The notes under the pieces are model-generated. The model saw only the letters and a list, made by a program, of their open reading frames with translations. It ran no database searches and was not told where the DNA came from. From Ignavibacteriota bacterium (lineage in GTDB: Bacteria; Bacteroidota; Ignavibacteria; UBA10030; UBA6906), in NCBI GenBank assembly GCA_016707525.1, contig JADJHP010000011.1, positions 161,152 to 225,151 on the forward strand: DNA of 64,000 bases. The letters are read 5' to 3'. A program made the position numbers and the translations under genes. Each line of letters starts with the position of its first letter. The stretch's first letter is position 1. Positions 8,346 to 17,130 of the stretch are shown here, piece after piece.

Positions 8346-8711
8346 ATGAGGGTGGAGAAGGTCACGCTTGCAGAGAAGTTCGCTCTGTTCACGACGCACT
8401 GGGATCCGAAGATCGTCGGCGCGTTGAACGGTCAGCACGTGAAACTCGTGAAGTTCCAGGGGCCGTTCGTCTGGCATCATCATGATGCGGAGGACGAACT
8501 GTTCCTTGTGGTACGCGGGAGCTTCACGATGCATTTCCGTGACGGTTCGGTGGAGCTGCGGGAAGGGGAGTTGATCATCGTCCCCCGTGGCGTGGAGCAT
8601 TGTCCGGACGCGAAAGAAGAAGTACAGGTGCTGCTGTTCGAGCCGGCGTCCACGGTGAACACCGGGAGCACGCCGGGGGAGAAGACGGTGAACGAACCGG
8701 AGTGGATCTGA
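8346..8711 (+). CDS. Cupin-domain protein
   Basis: A 121-residue single-domain cupin. Motif 1 supplies His44-His45-His46 and Glu51 (FVWHHHDAEDELF), and motif 2 supplies His85 (VPRGVEHCP), so the metal site is complete. Such small cupins bind a metal and act as sugar isomerases, dioxygenases or sensors; the substrate cannot be assigned. The AAAGGAAGAG ribosome site is good. It is monocistronic. Confidence 0.88.
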   Translation: MRVEKVTLAEKFALFTTHWDPKIVGALNGQHVKLVKFQGPFVWHHHDAEDELFLVVRGSFTMHFRDGSVELREGELIIVPRGVEHCPDAKEEVQVLLFEPASTVNTGSTPGEKTVNEPEWI

Positions 8712-8752
8712 AAGGGTGATGATCTGATCCCCCCGGCATTTGTCCATGCAAT

Positions 8753-8775
8753 GGACATGTAAAGAGAACATGTCC
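8753..8775. promoter_or_regulatory. Perfect 8-bp hairpin in a cluster of GGACAT repeats
   Basis: GGACATGT (8753-8760) and ACATGTCC (8768-8775) form a perfect stem with a 7-base loop. A partial copy, GTCCATGCAATGGAC, abuts it upstream, and GTCCAACAAA/TTTTGTGGAC downstream can also pair. It may be an operator or terminator in the 269-bp gap after the cupin gene; there is no T-run. Confidence 0.4.
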
Positions 8776-8980
8776 AACAAAGTCGATTTTGTGGACACGA
8801 ATTCACGATCTCCACGGCCACCGATCTCATCAGCCCTCATATGATGACAACAAAGTACCTCACATGTCCGGAGTGCAACCGCCGGAGCTGGGCGCAGGTG
8901 CTGATGAAGAAGTGAATGCGCCCGGGCATGCAGTACGCGGTAGTGGATCACGATGACAGTTCATAAGGGGGATCACAACC

Positions 8981-9406
8981 ATGAACAAGATCCTGCTGAC
9001 TATTCTTCTGCTGGCCATCCTTCCCGGTCTCGCCGGTTCAGGTGATAAGGGCGTATTGCGGGGTTCGGTGCGGAGCATGGAGACGCGTGAGTTGCTGGAG
9101 CAAACCGCCATTGTGTTCTTTCACATGGCGGATACCGTGCGCGAAAGAACCGTGATCTCACATTCGGGGCTGTTCGTGGTCCTCGATATGCCCCCGGGAA
9201 CGTACCGCGCCCGCGTCGCGCACGAAGGATACCATGCGTTCATGAGTCCGGTGTTCCATGTGAAGGCCGACAGTGCCCTGAGTCTGAACTTCTTCCTCAA
9301 GCCATTCGTCGTGACGGGCGATACCCTCGGGACCGTGCGCATCGGCAAACCGGGGGTCGACTACAAGATGAAGATCGTCAGACCTGAATCCGGGACGTAC
9401 AGGTAG
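8981..9406 (+). CDS. Secreted carboxypeptidase-regulatory-like (beta-sandwich) protein
   Basis: A 141-residue protein with a signal peptide (about residues 1-19). It has a single beta-sandwich of the carboxypeptidase-regulatory-like type: GVLRGSVRSMETRELLEQTAIVF, a strand-turn, then VLDMPPGTYRARVAHEGYHAF. The PPGTYRxRVxHxGY pattern is the family hallmark. Such domains usually sit at the N-terminus of TonB-dependent receptors; here the domain is alone. The GGGGGATC ribosome site lies eight bases upstream. Confidence 0.8.
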   Translation: MNKILLTILLLAILPGLAGSGDKGVLRGSVRSMETRELLEQTAIVFFHMADTVRERTVISHSGLFVVLDMPPGTYRARVAHEGYHAFMSPVFHVKADSALSLNFFLKPFVVTGDTLGTVRIGKPGVDYKMKIVRPESGTYR

Positions 9407-9472
9407 CCCTGCTGCTGCTCATCATCGTCGCGGAGGAAAACCCATCTTCGCCTCATCATACATGGACTCGCC

Positions 9473-9979
9473 ATGCGGATACTGCTGATCCTTTCTCTCG
9501 CAAGCATCGCACTCCTGAGTGCGTGCACAGACTCGACCTCTCCCGGCCTGTCCCAGGACCTCGCGATCTACACACTGCCGGACACCTCGATCTCCGCGGC
9601 CATGGTGTGGGATAAACCACTGGACAGTCTGGTGCTCTCTTCCCGGCCATTCCTCACTGGCGGGGATATCACGTCGTATCGATGGAGCACACATGAGTAC
9701 ACGGTGACGGCGACGGTGGATTCACAACTCGCCGCACTGAAATGGGTCCACGGGCATACCGGCGGCATACCGTTCGTCGTGGTTGTGGACGGGGAGAGGA
9801 TCTACCTCGGGGCATTCTGGTATGCCTACTCGTCTCTGATGCCGCAGGTGCCGTACATCGATGTGCTCCTCTTTCCGCACAGGATCCGGAGTGCGCCGGT
9901 TGGATCGGCATCCGAGGACAAACGATCCGATCCACGGATCTACCAGGTGCTCAAGTCCGCAGGAATCTTGATAGAATAA
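9473..9979 (+). CDS. Lipoprotein of unknown function
   Basis: A 168-residue protein with lipobox LLSAC (Cys18). The middle part has ITSYRWSTHEYTVTATVDSQLAAL and a GIPFVVVVDGERIYLGAFW strand pair. This is the pattern of a small lipid-anchored alpha/beta domain, but I recognise no named family. The ribosome site is weak. It lies 21 bp upstream of the methyltransferase gene and may be co-transcribed with it. Confidence 0.65.
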   Translation: MRILLILSLASIALLSACTDSTSPGLSQDLAIYTLPDTSISAAMVWDKPLDSLVLSSRPFLTGGDITSYRWSTHEYTVTATVDSQLAALKWVHGHTGGIPFVVVVDGERIYLGAFWYAYSSLMPQVPYIDVLLFPHRIRSAPVGSASEDKRSDPRIYQVLKSAGILIE

Positions 9980-10000
9980 GACACAAGGGCCTCGACGACC

Positions 10001-10522
10001 ATGAACATACCATTTCAATCTCTCGGTGCATGTTTTCTCGCGTGTCTTGCAGTGCGAGACACGTATGAACTGTTGAAGGAGTCGGGCAGGATCAGGGACG
10101 GAAATAGGCCGGCGTTCATCATCGTGTTCTTTGCCATGGGCGGTCTCTGGGCATCATGGTTCCTCCTCTGTCCTGAGGACCCGAACCATCTCGGTCTGCC
10201 CGTCGTGGTGAAAATGTCCGGACAACTCATTGCCATTCTCGGAACATTGCTTGCGGTTGGCGCACTCATCCAGTTGCGTGGCCTCGAAGGCATCGATCAC
10301 CTGGTCACACGCGGACTGTTCAAGCGGCTCCGGCATCCGATGTATCTCGGATTCATCCTGTGGATCATTGGTTGGAGTCTCGCCCATGATGCGGCGACGG
10401 GGCTTCTGCTCGGGGTGCCGGCCCTGGCGAGCATCCTGTGGTGGCGACATCTGGAGGACCGGCGACTGGGAACGCAGTTCGGTGATGCGTACCGGGAGTA
10501 CAAGCAGAGCACCTGGTTCTGA
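10001..10522 (+). CDS. Isoprenylcysteine/phospholipid methyltransferase-family membrane protein
   Basis: A 173-residue integral membrane protein with about four helices. The C-terminal signature LVTRGLFKRLRHPMYLGFIL, followed by WWRHLEDRRLGTQFGDAYREYKQS, is the SAM-binding core of the ICMT/PEMT (NnrU-like) family: RHPxY plus the E-x-x-L-x-x-x-F-G-x-x-Y-xx-Y pattern. The acceptor in bacteria is generally unknown. AAGGG precedes the ATG by about eleven bases. Confidence 0.85.
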   Translation: MNIPFQSLGACFLACLAVRDTYELLKESGRIRDGNRPAFIIVFFAMGGLWASWFLLCPEDPNHLGLPVVVKMSGQLIAILGTLLAVGALIQLRGLEGIDHLVTRGLFKRLRHPMYLGFILWIIGWSLAHDAATGLLLGVPALASILWWRHLEDRRLGTQFGDAYREYKQSTWF

Positions 10523-10699
10523 CGCGTGTGCATCAAGCGGACGACGAACGGACAGAGAATGGAAGCGACTGCTCCCACTGCCGTGTGCCGACGACCCGCG
10601 CATCGGCTTCATCCAGGTTGGCTTCCTCGGATTTTGGGGGGAGTGGCACACGTATCCGCGCACCGATTGGTTCGGATCACTCTCTGAAAGGAGACCGCG

Positions 10700-11131
10700 A
10701 TGACATTCAGGGCCGTGGCCACGATCACCTCCGTTCTTCTCTTTATCCTTGGAGCGGGGTATCTCTTTGCGGGTGGGACGGTAGTCGGGCGATGGGACCT
10801 TCCAGCCACCGATGGGGTCTTGCTGGTAGCACGGCGGATCGGAGCGATCTACCTCGGTCTCTCCGTCCTGTTCTTCATGGCGAAGAATGTTCCCGCTTCG
10901 GCAGCCAGAACCGCCATGACCGCTGGCGCGATGGTGGTGCTTTCGCTGCTGGCGATCCTCGGCGTATATGAGTTCTTGATGGGACGCGTAGGAGAGGGGA
11001 TCTTCGTCAGCGCCGGGATCGAATTGCTCCTTGCGATCGGATTCACTTTCGTACTGATCTCCGATCGGAGGGAGAGTACGACTCTCGCCGCACCTGGCGA
11101 TGAGATGTCGGACCGCCAGGACTCTCAGTGA
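10700..11131 (+). CDS. Four-helix membrane protein of unknown function
   Basis: A 143-residue protein with hydrophobic segments near residues 5-27, 46-62, 70-92 and 98-120 and a hydrophilic tail. The pattern is that of small DUF4345- or DoxX-like proteins, but no signature settles it. A strong GAAAGGAG ribosome site lies seven bases before the ATG. Confidence 0.6.
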   Translation: MTFRAVATITSVLLFILGAGYLFAGGTVVGRWDLPATDGVLLVARRIGAIYLGLSVLFFMAKNVPASAARTAMTAGAMVVLSLLAILGVYEFLMGRVGEGIFVSAGIELLLAIGFTFVLISDRRESTTLAAPGDEMSDRQDSQ

Positions 11132-11231
11132 CATATCCTGAGCTTGACGCGAAACCCGCATGCTGCGGAAGAGTACGATATCAACAGAAAACGGCGCGAT
11201 CCCTCGTGGTCACAGCAGCGGCGGGAAACGA

Positions 11232-12278
11232 ATGGTGACAGGCAAAACATACTCTTCACTGATCGTGTACTACTTCTCCGGAACGGGGAATGCCCGCAAC
11301 GTTGCTGCATGGCTCTGTGCGGTGGCCGCAACGAAGCACATGCCCTGCCGGATGGTCAACATTGCGGATGTGGACCGGCGGAAGATCGAAGCGCCGGAAC
11401 CGGACGCGCTCGTGGCCTTCGTCTCCCCTGTGCACGGTTTCAACTACCCGCCCATCATGGTCCACGTTCTGTACCACTTCCCGAAGGGGAAGAACGACGT
11501 CCTCCTGCTGAACACGCGCGCCGGGATGAAGATCGGGAACGTCGTGACGCCGGGGTTGAGCGGTGCGACCTTCTTCCTGGCATCGCTGCTGCTGATGGTG
11601 AAAGGGTATGCCATCAATGCGTGGTATCCCATCAACCTTCCATCCAATTGGATGTCCCTGCACCCAGCGCTCAACAAGCGGACCGTGGACTTCCTGTATG
11701 CGAAATACAGGCCGAAGGTTGAGGCACTTGCGGCGCGTGCGCTCGAGGGAGGAAAGAATTACAAGGGACTCATGGAGATCGTGCAGGACCTTGCCATCGC
11801 ACCGATCTCGCTCGGGTACTATTTCGTCGGACGGTTCTTCTTTGCCAAGTCGTTCTATGCCTCCCGGGCGTGCGACGACTGCGGTGTGTGCATCAAGGGA
11901 TGTCCCGTGCAGGCCATCAAGGAGATCGATGGCCGTCCATTCTGGACCTTCAGTTGTGAAAGCTGCATGAAGTGCATGAGCACATGTCCGAAGAAGGCGA
12001 TCGAGACGGCACACGGATTCATCGGGGCCCAGCTGGTTCTGTTCTACGCGGTCCTTGTGGGAATCCTGTACGCGCTCGTGCCGGCGGGTGTAGGCGTTGC
12101 GCATGATACCGTTGCGGGGTTCATCGCCGAGACCCTCCTGATGCTGGGTTCGCTCGGGATCCTCTACTACCTGCTGCACCGTCTCCTGCGGATACCGGTC
12201 ATAGAGAGGGTGATCGTGTTCACCTCTCTGACGTCCTACAGGTTCTGGGGCGGCAAGTACCGTGCCCCGCGGTCGTAA
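11232..12278 (+). CDS. EFR1-family ferredoxin: flavodoxin domain plus two 4Fe-4S clusters
   Basis: A 348-residue redox protein. The N-terminal flavodoxin-like domain has the FMN phosphate loop YFSGTGNA (residues 14-21). A 2[4Fe-4S] ferredoxin domain follows near residues 210-260 with CDDCGVCIKGCP and CESCMKCMSTCP. The C-terminus adds hydrophobic helices (LVLFYAVLVGILYALVP and TLLMLGSLGILYYLLH), so it is probably membrane-associated. The ATG at 11232 is preferred (GGGAAA upstream) over an earlier in-frame ATG at 11160. The physiological partner is unknown. Its last codons lie inside the first unit of a 52-bp tandem repeat. Confidence 0.85.
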   Translation: MVTGKTYSSLIVYYFSGTGNARNVAAWLCAVAATKHMPCRMVNIADVDRRKIEAPEPDALVAFVSPVHGFNYPPIMVHVLYHFPKGKNDVLLLNTRAGMKIGNVVTPGLSGATFFLASLLLMVKGYAINAWYPINLPSNWMSLHPALNKRTVDFLYAKYRPKVEALAARALEGGKNYKGLMEIVQDLAIAPISLGYYFVGRFFFAKSFYASRACDDCGVCIKGCPVQAIKEIDGRPFWTFSCESCMKCMSTCPKKAIETAHGFIGAQLVLFYAVLVGILYALVPAGVGVAHDTVAGFIAETLLMLGSLGILYYLLHRLLRIPVIERVIVFTSLTSYRFWGGKYRAPRS

Positions 12279-12473
12279 CTGCCGCTCTACACCTTGAGCA
12301 TGCCACGGAACCCGTTCGCCGCGGTCGTAACTGCCGCTCTACACGTTGAGCATGCCCCGGAACCCGCGCGCCGCGGTCGTAACTGCCGTTCTACACCCTG
12401 AGCATGCCCCGGAACCCGCGTGCCGCGGTCGTAACTGCCGCTCTACACCTTGAGCATGCCCCGGAACCCGCGT
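12266..12473. repeat. Four tandem copies of a 52-bp unit at a convergent gene junction
   Basis: Units begin at 12266, 12318, 12370 and 12422 and differ at a few positions. Each unit carries GCGGTCGTAA, the last codons of the upstream plus-strand gene, and a CTACACcTTGAGCATGCC segment that is the complement of the last codons of the downstream minus-strand gene. The junction itself has therefore been tandemly amplified, with duplicated gene ends as its content. Confidence 0.9.
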
Positions 12474-13003
12474 GCCGCGTAGTAGGATTCGGCCCCGTTA
12501 TGATAGAGGAAGACCGTATCGTACCGGCGGTCGCAGAAGAGCGCGCCACCGAGTTTCCGGATCGCGGGAGGCGTGCGGATCCAGCTTGAGGTCTTCAGGT
12601 CGAAGGCGCCGAGCTTCTGGAGTTCGCGGTACTGCTCTTCCGTCAGGATCTCGATGCCCATGGCGGCGGCCACATCCATGGCATTGTTCGCCGGCTTGTT
12701 CTCCTTCCTCGACTGCAGCGCTTCGCGGTCGTAGCACAGGCTGCGGCGGCCTGCCGGGCTCTCCGCTGAACAATCATAGAAGATGAACTCGCCCGTCTTC
12801 GCGTCCAACCCCACGACATCAGGTTCGCCGCCGCTCTGTTCCATTTCATGGAGCGACCAGAGCCGTTCCTTGTTGGCCTCGAGCCGGGCCTGGACAGCGG
12901 CCCAATTGATAGCTTTATGACGGGACATGTTCTTTTCGAAGCGGATCCTCAGCACGTCAATCACGGAATCGCGTCGGTCTGCGGGCAGAGCTTTCCTGGG
13001 CAT
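12443..13003 (-). CDS. DUF4256 protein
   Basis: A 186-residue soluble protein. The segments LWSLHEMEQSGGEPDVVG, FIFYDCSAESPAGRRSLCYD, AMGIEILTEEQYRELQKLG and LGGALFCDRRYDTVFLYHNG are the recognisable sequence of DUF4256, a family of unknown function found in many bacteria. The ATG at 13003 begins MPRKALPAD; longer in-frame starts would add unrelated low-quality sequence. Its 3' end is part of the last unit of the 52-bp tandem repeat. Confidence 0.85.
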   Translation of the reverse strand: MPRKALPADRRDSVIDVLRIRFEKNMSRHKAINWAAVQARLEANKERLWSLHEMEQSGGEPDVVGLDAKTGEFIFYDCSAESPAGRRSLCYDREALQSRKENKPANNAMDVAAAMGIEILTEEQYRELQKLGAFDLKTSSWIRTPPAIRKLGGALFCDRRYDTVFLYHNGAESYYAARGFRGMLKV

Positions 13004-13167
13004 AGGATTGTGAAGTGTGGTTTGTGAAGTGAAGGTCGCTGTATGTTCTGGCAATGTGCGCGAACGCGCAGCGCAGGCTTGTTCACTAGAACACTCCACC
13101 AGGGGGATCGTGTTCCTGGCGTAGGACCGTTCCAGGACTTTCTTCAAAAAATACCGTGAACGACCTA

Positions 13168-13196
13168 TTGCCGTTCGGGTGTCTCACGGGTATATT
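13168..13196 (+). promoter_or_regulatory. Promoter TTGCCG-N17-TATATT
   Basis: The -35-like TTGCCG (13168-13173) and TATATT (13191-13196) are 17 bp apart, and TATATT is followed by GC as in other promoters here. It places the start of the LamG gene at the ATG at 13242, not at 13179. Confidence 0.75.
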
Positions 13197-13241
13197 GCGG
13201 CACATTCCCTCTTTTCGCCCGCATACTCTCCGGGAGGCCTT

Positions 13242-15776
13242 ATGCACTCTGCAGATGTGCACATGCTCTCCGGATGGCGCAGATCGTTCCTCGTGATGGT
13301 GTGCGCTCTCCTCGCCGTTCCCTTGTCCGCCCAGACCAACTCCAACTCAGCATATGATGCCACGAAAGGAAACATCCGGGTCGTCCACGATGCTGCCCTC
13401 GATGTTGCACCGCGTGTCACCATCGAGGCCTGGGTGAGGCCGTCTCCCCCTTTGCAGCCGTTCAGTGCCGTCATCGATATGGATCATCCGTGGGGATTCG
13501 GCTTTGGCGTGACAGCGATCGCGGGCCGGACCGACAGTGTCGATGCGACCGTCATCCTTGCTGGAAATGCGATCACGGGTCCGCGCCTCGCATCGAATGA
13601 CACCGTCTGGACCCATCTGGCCGTGACCATCGACACGTTGCTCCATCAGCTTGTCTTCTATATCAACGGTGTTGCGACGGTCCCCCTTGTCGATGCCCGC
13701 GTGCGGTTCCCGAACACCACACAGGATCTGCGCATCGGGAGGAGCACATTGGGTGAAGTATACCGGGGGATGTGCGATGAGGTACGCGTCTGGAATGTGG
13801 TCCGGACCGCGCCCGAGATCGCCTCGTTGTGGGATCATGAAGCAAAAGGGAACGAGTCCGGCCTCGTTGCCGTGTATCACTTCGAAGATGTGCGCGACAC
13901 CGTGGCGTGGAACCGTGCTGCAGGCGGTGGGTTGCATGGCATCTTCACCGGTAGCGGACTCATCGTTGCGGAGCCGCGTCCCGATGCGTTCATCGACGAG
14001 CAGGAAAGCAACGGATGCTATGCCACCGCAACGCCGGTCGGCTATGGGAGTTACCTGAAGAATGCCGCGATCGCGCCGGCGGACACGGACTGCTTCAAGA
14101 TCTGGACGCGTGCTGGCGATACATTCAGGATCCAGAGCGCGGCGCGCAATGCCGGCGAGTCTGCGGACCTGATGATCAGCATCTACAGCGTTGATAGCGT
14201 CATGCACATCACCTCGTACCTGGGCGGATACCCTGGCCTGTGGTCGTCCGCAAGCGTCACGGGATACCGCTTCATCAGGGTCATCAACCGCGGGACTGCC
14301 GACGCTGCATACACACTGAACACCACGCGCCGGAATGAAGTGTTCGTGGCGGACGAATACGAGCCGAACCAGACGCCCATGCAGGCGATGGCGCGGCCGT
14401 GGGGTGTCACATCGTACGGCACGATCTTTCCGGGTTGCGATGCGGGCGTTGCCCCACGCGACTCCGACTATTACGCGTATACGGCGAAGGCGGGAGAGAT
14501 CGGGGTCTTCGTCTATTCGCTTCAGGGCGTGGGCACCGGAAGTGGATACGCGAGGCTCAATGATGGGTCTGTGGATCTCACGAACACATTCCCAAGCCGG
14601 AATCTGAACTACAGGTTTCCGACGGACGGCACCTGTTATCTGAAGATCGTGCCCAATGAAGCGGCGTACCGCTACTACTTCGGCGGGTTCAAGGCCCTTG
14701 CCGACATCCACGACATGCTCTATGATATGGTTACCACGGGTGCCGGAGCAACGCTGCGGTCCGGGACCAGCTCTGCGTACATCAACGCGTATGTGCTCCT
14801 GATCAACGGCTCGCTATTCGAAGGTACACCCGACTATGCTTCAACGGAGGCGGACGGGAGGCAGATCGTGTTCGGGCCGGCAACGGTGAGCGGTCTCACC
14901 GTCACGCGGAAATTCTTCGTGCCGACCGCGGCGCAGGGCGACACGCTCGGGTACCTGCGGGTGCAGGATGTGTTCACGAACGCCACCGCGGCGCCGATCA
15001 CGGTGACGGCGCGTGTGAGCGGGCGGCTTGGAGGGAACCCTGTCAAGATCATCGGATCGTCCAGCGGTGACACGTTGTTCACGGTGGCGGACACCTGGCT
15101 CTGGACCGATGATGTGTATCCTTCTTCGGCGATCCCGCACCTGGTGCACATCATGGATGGGATGGGCGGGAGGGACCGGGTGGATTCGGTATCGTTCGCC
15201 GGTAGTGATCTCTCCTGGGAGTGGCGGGACATCACCGTGCAGCCCGGGGAAACGAAGATCTATCTGTATTACCTTACACAGGACCTGACCCCCGAGGTTG
15301 CTGCGACAAAAGGTCCGGCGTTCTCCGTGGCATCGTTGCCGGCGGCTGCGAAGCTCGGGTTGGGCGGGGACGGTGCGCATGTCATGAACTGGCCGACCGA
15401 TCTGCTCGTCTCCGTGGAGGAGGAGCGGCCTGTGCCGCGGGTGTATGCATTGGAGCAGAACTATCCGAATCCGTTCAACCCTGTGACCGTGCTGCGCTAT
15501 CAGCTGGCGGAGGCCGGGCATGTGCGGCTCGTGGTGTACGATCTGCTCGGGCGGGAGGTGGCCGTGCTTGTGGATGAGGCAAGGATGGCGGGGGAACATG
15601 TGGCGCGGTTCGATGGATCGGGGTGTGCGAGCGGGGTGTACTTCTGCCGCATGCAGGTCCACGGTTTGGATCCCGCGGAAGGCGCGATGCGTCCTTCGGA
15701 CTCCGTGCCCGGGCGCGAGGTCAGAGAGGGAGCCGCGAATTTTGTGGCGACGAAAGCCATGATGCTTCTAAGGTGA
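13242..15776 (+). CDS. Secreted LamG-domain protein with T9SS sorting domain
   Basis: An 844-residue extracellular protein. A signal peptide (WRRSFLVMVCALLAVPLSA, residues ~10-30) is followed by a concanavalin-A/LamG-like domain (~35-225; TIEAWVRPS, WTHLAVTID, YINGVA, LRIGRS). Repeated beta-sandwich segments with ESNGCYATATPV- and EPNQTPMQAM-like starts follow, which are pre-peptidase-C-terminal domains. The C-terminal ~80 residues contain EQNYPNPFNPVTVLRYQL and YDLLGREVAVLVDE, the sorting domain for type IX secretion in Ignavibacteria-type bacteria. The GGGAGG ribosome site six bases upstream fixes the start. Its likely role is surface adhesion or carbohydrate binding. Confidence 0.88.
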   Translation: MHSADVHMLSGWRRSFLVMVCALLAVPLSAQTNSNSAYDATKGNIRVVHDAALDVAPRVTIEAWVRPSPPLQPFSAVIDMDHPWGFGFGVTAIAGRTDSVDATVILAGNAITGPRLASNDTVWTHLAVTIDTLLHQLVFYINGVATVPLVDARVRFPNTTQDLRIGRSTLGEVYRGMCDEVRVWNVVRTAPEIASLWDHEAKGNESGLVAVYHFEDVRDTVAWNRAAGGGLHGIFTGSGLIVAEPRPDAFIDEQESNGCYATATPVGYGSYLKNAAIAPADTDCFKIWTRAGDTFRIQSAARNAGESADLMISIYSVDSVMHITSYLGGYPGLWSSASVTGYRFIRVINRGTADAAYTLNTTRRNEVFVADEYEPNQTPMQAMARPWGVTSYGTIFPGCDAGVAPRDSDYYAYTAKAGEIGVFVYSLQGVGTGSGYARLNDGSVDLTNTFPSRNLNYRFPTDGTCYLKIVPNEAAYRYYFGGFKALADIHDMLYDMVTTGAGATLRSGTSSAYINAYVLLINGSLFEGTPDYASTEADGRQIVFGPATVSGLTVTRKFFVPTAAQGDTLGYLRVQDVFTNATAAPITVTARVSGRLGGNPVKIIGSSSGDTLFTVADTWLWTDDVYPSSAIPHLVHIMDGMGGRDRVDSVSFAGSDLSWEWRDITVQPGETKIYLYYLTQDLTPEVAATKGPAFSVASLPAAAKLGLGGDGAHVMNWPTDLLVSVEEERPVPRVYALEQNYPNPFNPVTVLRYQLAEAGHVRLVVYDLLGREVAVLVDEARMAGEHVARFDGSGCASGVYFCRMQVHGLDPAEGAMRPSDSVPGREVREGAANFVATKAMMLLR

Positions 15777-15816
15777 GGGGTATGATCTTCGAAGCCGGGA
15801 TCTGACGGCTCGAACT

Positions 15817-15867
15817 TAAAATAGCCGTCCCGTTATTTTAGGTTGCCGTCATATCCTAAAATAGCGG
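15817..15867 (+). promoter_or_regulatory. Three mutually complementary arms (possible switchable hairpin)
   Basis: Arm A (TAAAATAGC, ~15817-15825), arm B (CCGTTATTTTAGG, 15830-15842) and arm C (CCTAAAATAGCGG, 15855-15867) can pair as A-B or B-C; the B-C stem matches at 12 of 13 bases. It lies in the 301-bp gap after the LamG gene and upstream of the terminator at 15924. Alternative pairing is typical of attenuators, but no leader peptide is visible. Confidence 0.4.
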
Positions 15868-15923
15868 TCAGAAACTGCAGCAATAGACCGCATTTTTCGA
15901 CCCACCGGAACCCAATCCGATAT

Positions 15924-15950
15924 AGGGGGCCGCTACTGGCCCCCTTTCGT
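15924..15950 (+). terminator. Rho-independent-type terminator
   Basis: The stem AGGGGGCC/GGCCCCCT (8 bp, perfect) with loop GCTACT is followed by TTTCGTT. It lies after the LamG gene and before the gene at 16078. Confidence 0.65.
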
Positions 15951-16077
15951 TCATTTGTATCATTCCGTGATCCGGCGTCTGGATCCGTGGTCCGTACCTT
16001 TTGAAAGGAGGCGGGGCAGTTGACCGTCCCCGTGCCGGCGACGGCACCACAGGATCGAGCCACGACCAGGAGCGGCA

Positions 16078-16815
16078 ATGGACAAGCGGAAGAGCACCGT
16101 ACACAGGACCACGAAGGCGAGCAGCTTCACAGACAGTCTTCAGCCCGGGGACATCATCACCGGGGCGGACATGCTTGGCATCGATGACCGCGTGGCCGAT
16201 GCATTACCGCCCGTGGGGTGGTTACGTGGCGATGCGAGTCCTTTCCCCATGGACGTATTCGATTGCCGGGCGGCGGCATTGACGCACGTGTCCATGACCG
16301 GGGATCCGGCGATCGCGGAGAGCTTCTCGCGTCTGCGGCAGTCCGACGGCACCGAGCACATCGGTACAACACCCGAAGATCCCGCGTACTTTGAGATCGC
16401 GTTGCAGATCCCGCTTCATGGTGAAGAACTCCGTGATGGGCCGCTCTTCAAGGCCGAGCAGATGGAGGACAAGTGGGACATCTACCGGTACGGGGACATC
16501 TACTACTTCGTGCGTAGTTGGACCGGCACGCTCATCCATCTTGCGCATGGTCATGTGCGCGAAGGTGTTCTGCACATCGACGGCATCATCACGGCATCGC
16601 AGATGGTCGATGAGCGGGACAGGACGTTCTTCGCGCGTGAAGTATTCTTCCTGCTCTTCAATCATGTGTTGGGGATTGAATATCCACATCCGATGCCATC
16701 CTATCGCGCCGGCGATGAGGACTCCATCGTGCAATTCTCGTTTGCGGAGTTCGGGAGGCGGGGGTGGTATGCCGCGGTACCGGAGGTGGTCAGCCCGGGC
16801 GCTACCGGGGGCTGA
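16078..16815 (+). CDS. Hypothetical protein
   Basis: A 245-residue soluble protein I do not recognise. It has no signal peptide. A beta-rich middle part (DKWDIYRYGDIYYFVRSWTGTLIHLAHG) is followed by a helical segment FFAREVFFLLFNHVLGIEYPHPMP. The AGGAGCG ribosome site is good. It is monocistronic and is the last gene before the restriction island. Confidence 0.6.
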   Translation: MDKRKSTVHRTTKASSFTDSLQPGDIITGADMLGIDDRVADALPPVGWLRGDASPFPMDVFDCRAAALTHVSMTGDPAIAESFSRLRQSDGTEHIGTTPEDPAYFEIALQIPLHGEELRDGPLFKAEQMEDKWDIYRYGDIYYFVRSWTGTLIHLAHGHVREGVLHIDGIITASQMVDERDRTFFAREVFFLLFNHVLGIEYPHPMPSYRAGDEDSIVQFSFAEFGRRGWYAAVPEVVSPGATGG

Positions 16816-17130
16816 ACTCATATCTTTGGCGCAATAGAGAATATGCGTATGCGATGGCGTGGATTGATTTTCTCAGAGATTCGCACAATATTACGGGTGG
16901 CACCTCTCCATTCCGCAGTTCCAGTTACGACCAGGGGGAACGCAAGACGACAGGTTCACAAATGGGCCCACACGACGTGGTTGGCGGCGACCTTCGAGCC
17001 CGCTTGAGCCTGACCTGAACCCACCTCACGACGACAGTCCGACACGATTCCCCGATGAGGTGCTCATCATCCATACGCACAACCGCCTCCGGTACACTTC
17101 AAGTCTCTGATCAAAGGAAACTGAATCCAG
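16816..17130. other. Intergenic boundary of the restriction island
   Basis: I see no gene, hairpin or obvious attachment site in these 315 bases. From here on the sequence is visibly less GC-biased at third codon positions than before. Confidence 0.4.

Noticed and set aside
8841..8915. A 24-codon ORF (MMTTKYLTCPECNRRSWAQV...)
   Set aside because: It has a Cys pair but no ribosome site or conservation evidence, and lies within the repeat-like gap.
12266..12473. CRISPR array
   Set aside because: The 52-bp units are contiguous with no unique spacers and contain gene ends.
13347..14711. A 454-residue ORF on the minus strand
   Set aside because: It is the shadow of the LamG protein; it has no domain and no ribosome site.
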